Shown here piece by piece: positions 57,301 through 64,000 of a DNA stretch of 64,000 nucleotides (position 1 is its first letter; each line of letters starts with the position of its first letter). The position numbers and the translations under genes are program-made. Under the pieces are notes generated by a model. It was not told the origin of the DNA, did not search any database, and saw only the letters and a list, made by a program, of their open reading frames with translations. The stretch spans positions 27,149,753-27,213,752 of the forward strand of contig CP141149.1 in assembly GCA_035235625.1 (NCBI GenBank), given 5' to 3'. This DNA comes from Saururus chinensis (lineage: Eukaryota; Streptophyta; Magnoliopsida; Piperales; Saururaceae).

Positions 57301-60300
57301 CACCTTACAAATCCTCAGTCTTCCTCACCTGTTCTGGATGCCTCCAGTCAAAATCTCCTCAACTTTTCATTCCTTCACACAGGATGAAAAAAATACAACT
57401 TTCTGCCATACTTCTGCCTGTTAATATATTCCTATATTTTCATAAACTTGATAAGTTCTCGTTCACTCCTCCAAAGTCCTCTTCATAAAAGAATCAGTGT
57501 ATTCCGATGATTTTTGTTTTTGGACTATTGGGGATGAGGTTACTTCATTGCTTTATACAGCTACCATTTTTTCATTAAATACTACTATCTCAAATGGATA
57601 GTGATATTCCCACAACAATAACACCCACAAAAACTCACACATGTATTTTGATTGGATTGGATAAGTGGGCCTCACACAAAGTTCACTTGGGCCCATGTAT
57701 CTAATCCAATCATGACACGTGTGAGTTTTTGTTGTGTGTTTTTTATGTGAAAATATCATTTTCCATCTCAAATACATCATGATAAGGGGTTATTTGGACT
57801 ACAAGATCAAACCAGATTATTGAGCAAGACATTTTTAAGTAAGGTTCAACAAATTGGAATACATTTTAAATAGGATATTTTCTTCCATTTGAACTTGACT
57901 CTATAACTATTTCAATTACTTTGATAGGTGCAATTATGCATTCCCTTCCTAGAAACAAGAGGGCGAATTTTTATTTAATCCTTCTGTATTACCCCTTCCT
58001 TGTAGTGCGAATTTATTATCAAAGTAATCACTATATTCCTGCGACCCATTTAATCTATATGCCTCTTCTTAGTTAATAGCAGCCCGACAATACAGTTCAT
58101 TGACTTAGAAACTTCTGTATGAATAGTCCTTCAAATTTTTAGTAAACCTCCAATAAGTACACTACCCTAATGTTTCTAGAATGCACCAACAGACAGCAAA
58201 TGTGGTATTCAGAAGGACCAATATCTAATAAATCATAAACGAAGAATATTTTAGTCATAGTAACTCACCTTTCTAACACTCTCCAAACGAGGCTCAGCCC
58301 ACTTTTGGGTCTGCCCATATTTTTCTAGTGCCTGAAAAAGATCTTCAACATTAATATCCCTTCTTATATTTATAACACATGATAGTTTTTATCTCTATAT
58401 TTCGTTGAAAACTGAAAAGAACATGCACCTTTCTGACTGCAACATCCACCACAGGCTTTCCATGCTCTTTCCAGTGCCTTTCCATGAATAACTGCAGTAA
58501 TTGGATACTTTGAAGGCAAATTAATAGAAAAAAATCGTGGCATACATCTAAAAACGAGGAAAAGCAGGTAGAAAACAGTACACAACCACATAAAGGGAAG
58601 GCAGAACTATACTTTCACCTGATAATGAGTCATGTGAATTGACAACCAAGGTGGCAGCCATGCTTCATGAACCTGAATATAAATGAGGTAATTCAAATGC
58701 GGTATTCTTCATTATAAGTTTTCAAGGATTAAAAATCTGTAGATCTCACTAAATCCCCGATTCCAACAAGGGTCACTAGTTACTCTAGTAAAACAAGCAT
58801 TCTTGAATCAAAGTGGTCCTTTAAAGATCAGCAGTAGTAAAAATGATATTATATAATATGCAAGTTATAAGAACACTTGAAAAATATAATCTTCATTACT
58901 TTAGCTACAAATGCTAAATAAAAAGGAATCCTGCTGTCACCTAACATGTTTTAATGAGATGTCTACATCACACAGTTCGGTCATGATTGTAGCAGAAGAA
59001 TGATAGTTGTACAAAAACCCTCACCTCGCTCACTTTATTTGCCTTTGATGCTGCCTGTAGTTTTGCTTCCATCATCTCTTTCTACAAATAAAATAAATAA
59101 ATAAAATGAAGAACAAACCAGTTTAGCAATTTTACCTAACCAGAATTTATGCAGCAATCTAAAGTCAAGAAACACACCTCAGACACCTGAAGAGCACGTT
59201 CAATCTTATGAATCTCATTCTTCTGCTCATTGTTGATCTTTTGAAGCTTTTAACAGAATCAGGAGAAATATATACATTAAAATAGAATGGTTTCCCAATG
59301 GAACACTAATTCCCCAATAAACAGTACTTTATAATGGAATAACAAACTTAAAAGAGAATGTCTAGCCAGAGCTGCAGCTCCCTGGCCGTCAGATTGTGGT
59401 CAGAGCCATGATCTAACAGCCAAGGGCAAGTTTTTTCCAACTTAAAAATATGCCAGTTGATAAAATCAATATACTACTAGTTTAGGGTGTTGGGTTAAAC
59501 TAACGATCTACATAAATTAACATCTATGGTCACGTAGTAATCATATTTACTGTTTGCCAAACTTATTTCAGGCCACAAAACGAACTTGAGTCTCATTGCA
59601 GAAGGCCGATGAAGAAACTATTTGAAGCCACAATACATTTGAACAAGAAAGCTAGCAAAACAACTATATAACGCATAATTAGCAAAAGACAGAAGTAAGT
59701 ACGACTATTTTATACTTCAGTAATTGCAGGTTTTTAGGAGTTCTGTATTTTTCTTACTTTCCTCTATCATTTATACCTTTAATGCAATTTTGTTTGAATA
59801 TTTCCTCTATCTAATTAATATAAATTCAATTGTCTTTAATATATTTCCTTAGACCTATCTAATTTTCATTTTTCCATGTGTCCCATGCTTGAACCAGTCT
59901 GTCGTGCTATAATGAAACCAAACCTACAACTCTCTTTCAATTGAAATTTTTCTGATTATCAAATTGCTCTATTCCTCGGAAAAAAGGTTAATAAATCTTT
60001 TCAATTTTAAAAACAAGAATAAACAAGACAGCATTTAATGCTTTACAGGGCTAGCTATTACATCTTATCTGACTTCAAAATAGTTTAGCTTGACTTAAAA
60101 AATCTTTCACTAATGACTTGAACCCAGACCATTAGTCCCTGATATCATGTTAGTCAACCACTTCATCTATAAGCTCAAGCTGTTAGGGAAAGGACTGCTA
60201 TATATATTAACCACGCACTAGCAAACATTTTGACTATTTACAATCAGAAAGTAGGAGAACTCAGCAAAAAAATTTCATCGGAAAACAGAAAAGTCAAACT

Positions 60301-62025
60301 TTGTTTTTACTTTCAACATACTAACACATCTTAAAAATCTGAACTACAAACAAAAAAACACTCAGAAACCTCCAAGTATAAACAATGTCAAAGACCCAGA
60401 GCTACATAAAGACTCACACTTTCTACTTCTGCACTAAGGTCCTGCACTTTCTTCTCTGCTTCGCTTGCTCTGGTTTCCAAAGCATCCCTTCCCTTATTTT
60501 GATTTTCTATTTCTCTTTTTAGATCTTCGACCTGAATACAAGTCTTGTTAGAAAAGAACTCACTCATTCTTCAAGAAACTGAGTATTAACTTCACCTCCT
60601 TCTCAAGAGTACCAGCTCGTTCATGGGCCTTGCCAACCTGCTTCTTGGCCGCTACAGCCCCCCTTTTCTATGCCACAGTCAGAAAAACATCATTCATTCT
60701 GCAATAGCTATAGCAAACGACTGAAATGGCATAACTTTGGAATGGAATACTACAGAATGATCTAAAGTTCAAAATATCATGATTTCTAATTAAAAAAGTA
60801 AGAGCTGTTCGAACAAATGATTGTGAAAATATGCACACATCGCAAGGGCTTTTCTATGTTACTAGTCCCATTTATTTGCAATTCCAAACTAAGTTTCGAA
60901 CGGAGACACATGAATTGAAGAGGAAAATTTTTTAGGATAATTACAAAAATCCAGAGCGCTGAAATCAGAATAAAACCCAACAATACTACAACTCAAATAC
61001 CACTTGAAAAATACGTGGAAGAAAACATTTCACTCATCTACAAAAGTTAAAAGCCAAGAGTATGATAAACTCACCTTGAGCGCTTCCACCTGATTCAGCA
61101 AAGCAGCAAAATTGTTTGACTTCTCTTGGATATTATTGTCCATCCTCAAAATGATATGATCCTTGCCTTTTACTTCTCTGGTTCTCTCCTCGATAGCCGA
61201 CTCTTCACAGCAGACATTTGAAAATTAGATCACGTGTTTTGCCAATAAACAAGTCCTATACATGGTCACGCCATCTCTTGATGAATAAAACACGCGATTT
61301 TTCACTTGTCATTGTTAGAATAAGCTTTCTTCTCTGTCACTTACGACAAAATACGCTACCGTTGGCCCAGCTCAGCACTATCGATATATACATATTCAGC
61401 AGGCTTCCTCTCCACTTCAGCTCCAGAAGTCAGATACCTCACATATCCCACATTTCTCTCCCAGAATTCTCCAACTCAATGAACCCGAATTTCTCTCCAA
61501 CAATTTTAAAATAGACGGCTATAATTTGTACAAAGCAATGTCTAAGATTGGTTGTGCTTCCTTTATTCTTTTGTAAAGTACTTCAAGACTCTTCTGTAAT
61601 GTAATACATTATTAAGGAATGAAAAGTCTCTCGCACATATTGAACTGAGATACTTCAGTTAAATTTCTCACTCATAACACAATATCAATGACAAACGGGC
61701 AAAATATAAAGGCCTACAGAAATCATAAAATGACGAGCAACGATCTTAGGAATTAAAAAATGGGCATGCTTCAATAAAAATAAAAAAATTATAGAAACCA
61801 TGGATAGTCTAGTAGAAAGAGTGAAAGCTCACTCCCCCAGTCACCGGGTCGTCACTGACCTAGAACGGAGATCTCCAGCTTGAGCTGATCCAACTGGGTG
61901 GCAAGAGAAGTGGCATCCCCTGCCACCAAATCCTCCTTTCCAATCCCTTCTTCGGCCCCGACTTGTTGGAGGAGCAGAAGAGCCAACCAGAGTGTTGGGA
62001 GGATGTTTAGCTTCAGCGTCGCCAT
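54308..62025 (-). CDS. Secretory coiled-coil, membrane-anchored protein (At2g24420/At4g31340-like), with apparent frame defects
   Basis: 14 coding exons (minus strand): 62025-61860, 61202-61075, 60667-60596, 60531-60418, 59246-59178, 59081-59025, 58672-58619, 58491-58429, 58331-58269, 56848-56685, 56542-56387, 55060-54980, 54646-54585, 54388-54308; about 443 codons, near the family size. Seen: signal peptide (1-24, WLALLLLQQVGA), long heptad-rich coiled coil (about 40-210), the conserved VHEAWLPPWLS motif, repeated EP/KP segments (QKWAEPRLES, EANKLSKPYV, LKPYTTKV), the EELVWFM motif, a membrane segment (SSALLALPMFFLLKFFAAIF) and a basic tail ending RKKHKRRNGDK. Known: family named from Arabidopsis proteins annotated as myosin-heavy-chain or ATPase-related; biochemical role unclear. 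Odd: exon 10 is 164 bp although both its ends are phase 0, so the frame slips by one base near 56767. The exon 13-14 joint also does not reach the basic-tail frame with its best donor. Either the gene is decaying or the sequence has small errors. Confidence 0.85.
57585..57776. mobile_element. MITE-like inverted-repeat element in intron 9 of the coiled-coil gene
   Basis: A ~190-bp imperfect hairpin. The left arm has aatggatagtgatattcccaca, caaaaactcacacatg and gattggatt. The right arm carries their inverses (aatccaatcatgacacgtg, gagtttttg, aaatatcattttccat). The centre includes gggcc motifs. Exact ends and target duplication are unclear. No coding sequence. Confidence 0.65.
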
Positions 62026-64000
62026 GACAGGTAACCCACCAGCAGGCAGCAGCAGGCAGTTTTCGTTTGCGCTTTTCCCCCATTTTGGCGGCTCTTACGA
62101 GTTACGAACTCCGTACCCTCTTCTGATCGGGTCGGTTCGGTCCGAAGTCGGATTCGCGAACTGACCAGTTTAGGATATTTCCACACTTTTTATCTCCTTG
62201 TTACTGACGCACCCGTTCTGTAAACGGGATGTGGTATAGATAAGTCGTTGACGGGAGAAATGGGAGCTCGGTCATGCGACAGCGGTAGCCTGTCAACGTA
62301 CAACAGAGGAACACGTGAGTCCAGGAAATGATGACGTGCCGCGGAGATTTAATGCGTGTGGATTGGTGTTCAATTATCGGCAGCTGTCAGATTGTTGTGG
62401 GGCTCATATAATCGGACGGTTCTCACATCTTAACTCGCATTATTGTACTTTATTTATCTAGTGCAGGAGATTGCGTGTCTCCTAGACATGGAAGGACGGC
62501 TCCGTATTAATCGATACGTATTTGTATCGGTGGAGACCGATATAAATATAGGGTGATACGTCCTCTATAGTGAATTGTGATATATATTGACTGTATCGCT
62601 CATATAATATCGATATGACCAATATATATTAATATTATATTAAAAAAAATATTTTTAAATTAAAAAATTATTCTTTAAAATTTTTTAAAACTTTTTTCTT
62701 AAAAATTAAAACATAATTTGAACCTAAATTTTTTAAAATTTAAAATTTTTTTATATTAAAAATAATAGTTTTAAAGTTATATGAGATCAATACGGTAGGT
62801 TCATGTAATTTATATAATTATTTTTTTTACATATAGTGCTCCACAAATATACATTTATTTGAATGACTCATATTAAGTATATTATTTATTTTTAAAATAA
62901 ATTAATTTTAAAGCACTTAATAGGGGAAAGAACGACAAAAAATTTATATAAGACGAAAAACATAATAGTGTATGGTTCTGAATGAACTAATTTTAGAATA
63001 CCCGTATCAATTAATACGGCATTATACAGTTTTATTATACTCTAAAAGAAATATTATAATAATATATTATTCGTTATAATATTTTTTTATGTTTATAAAA
63101 GGGTTTATGCCCGTTTTGGCGCATACCAAACGTATCATCAGTGCGTACCCATATCCATAGTCATCGATACTCTCGTGGGTATCGATACGGCCTTCCATGC
63201 TCCTGAGGAGGAAAAAAGGACATTTTGGGAGATTCCATAGCCACAGCCCAATTCATGTCATATTATTCCATTTGTTTTATAATCATAATTTTATTTAATT
63301 TTTAAAAATAAATTAATTATAATTTATTTTAAAAAAATAAATAAAACTATTTATTTAAGATAAAAAGCCATATCATATAAAGAGTTATGGTGAGAATTAA
63401 ATTTTATCAATTTTTTTATATTATTGAATATACCTATATAAAACATCAAGGGTGGCAATAAATTTTTTATATCTATAAATTTTAAATTTAAATTAATGTA
63501 TAGTTTAAGTATATTTTAACTAAACTATTTACTTAGAGTTTAAAGTTATCTTATCTCAATTCAATTATTTTACATAGTTGTGCATGTGTATACAATGAAC
63601 TAAATATAATGGCACACCATAGATTTTATTTTATGTTGTGTAACTTTTAACTTTGCTAAGTTATATCTTGCACTCTACAACTTAGATTTACATATGTTTG
63701 GTATCATTGTAAAATTCTCAACAAGCTCTATTAAATGAGACTTATATAAATGTGTTTTTTAGTAAGTCCTATACATATGATCTTTCTTACAATATATTTA
63801 TGCATTATTGCCTATATTACACATGTTTCCATTTACGCCTTCTTAGTACCTTTGAAACATAAACTATATGCGAAGACAATTTATGTTTCTAACAATAATG
63901 CGCATAATGGGTTTTGAAAATGAAAATTTAACTTTACTTTTAGAGGCAACAACCACTATTTAAACATTGAGATGAGAGACCACATTTTTATGCATTGTAT
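62026..64000. other. Upstream region of the coiled-coil gene, then AT-rich DNA
   Basis: 62026-62480 is moderately GC-rich and should contain the minus-strand promoter and 5' UTR of the coiled-coil gene. A plus-strand open frame at 61898-62164 is antisense to exon 1 and leader. Beyond 63200 the sequence is AT-rich with no recognisable gene. Confidence 0.5.
62487..63199. mobile_element. Possible hAT-like element
   Basis: Left end catggaaggacgg and right end (inverse) catggaaggccgt form short inverted repeats. Both are followed inward by repeated atcgatac/gtatcgat motifs. Outside flanks ctcctaga and ctcctgag are similar but not identical. The interior is AT-rich and non-coding. Superfamily uncertain. 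Confidence 0.5.

Noticed and set aside
56931..57488. 185-codon plus-strand open frame
   Set aside because: Lies in an intron on the opposite strand, has no recognisable domain, no homologous neighbours and composition like surrounding intron DNA; chance frame.
61898..62164. Plus-strand frame of 88 codons
   Set aside because: Antisense to the signal-peptide exon and leader of the coiled-coil gene, whose own frame is conserved.

Overview
The window is nuclear DNA of a flowering plant. Evidence: four multi-exon protein genes with GT-AG introns, plant-specific families (NAC factor, plant GT14/DUF266 glycosyltransferase), and a dense load of plant transposons (Stowaway, hAT, CACTA, solo LTRs). 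I cannot name the species from sequence alone. No tRNA, rRNA, CRISPR or prokaryotic gene was seen. All exon models were built by hand from homology, reading phase and splice signals.

Layout. 1-9.9 kb: a complete 10-exon GT14 (BC10-like) glycosyltransferase gene on the minus strand, CDS 1000-8791. 9.9-13.5 kb: unique intergenic sequence. 13.5-21.6 kb: a complete 20-exon gene for the catalytic subunit A of the vacuolar H+-ATPase (VHA-A, 623 aa, minus strand). It carries a hAT element in its last intron, a tandemly duplicated Stowaway MITE in its first intron and one GC-AG intron. 22-45 kb: a repeat-rich block with no host gene. It holds a solo LTR nested in another solo LTR (22854-27536) inside a diverged ~160-bp tandem repeat, and a 5.7-kb CACTA element (34010-39743) that itself contains a third solo LTR of the same family. 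It also holds a hAT element (39787-40848) carrying a captured fragment of an SPB1/FtsJ-type rRNA methyltransferase gene, plus further hAT and Stowaway elements. 48.5-50.5 kb: a complete three-exon NAC transcription factor gene (plus strand, 309 aa). 54.3-62.0 kb: a 14-exon gene on the minus strand for a signal-peptide, coiled-coil, C-terminal membrane-anchor protein of the Arabidopsis At2g24420/At4g31340 type. One exon has a 1-bp frame defect and the last junction is doubtful. 62.0-64.0 kb: its upstream region and a probable TE.

The four genes are unrelated in function: Golgi glycosylation, vacuolar and endomembrane acidification, transcription, and a secretory-pathway coiled-coil protein. 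I see no cluster or operon-like logic. The most notable material is the nested TE architecture, each level dated by its own target-site duplication, the gene fragment captured by a hAT element, and the possible decay of the coiled-coil gene.
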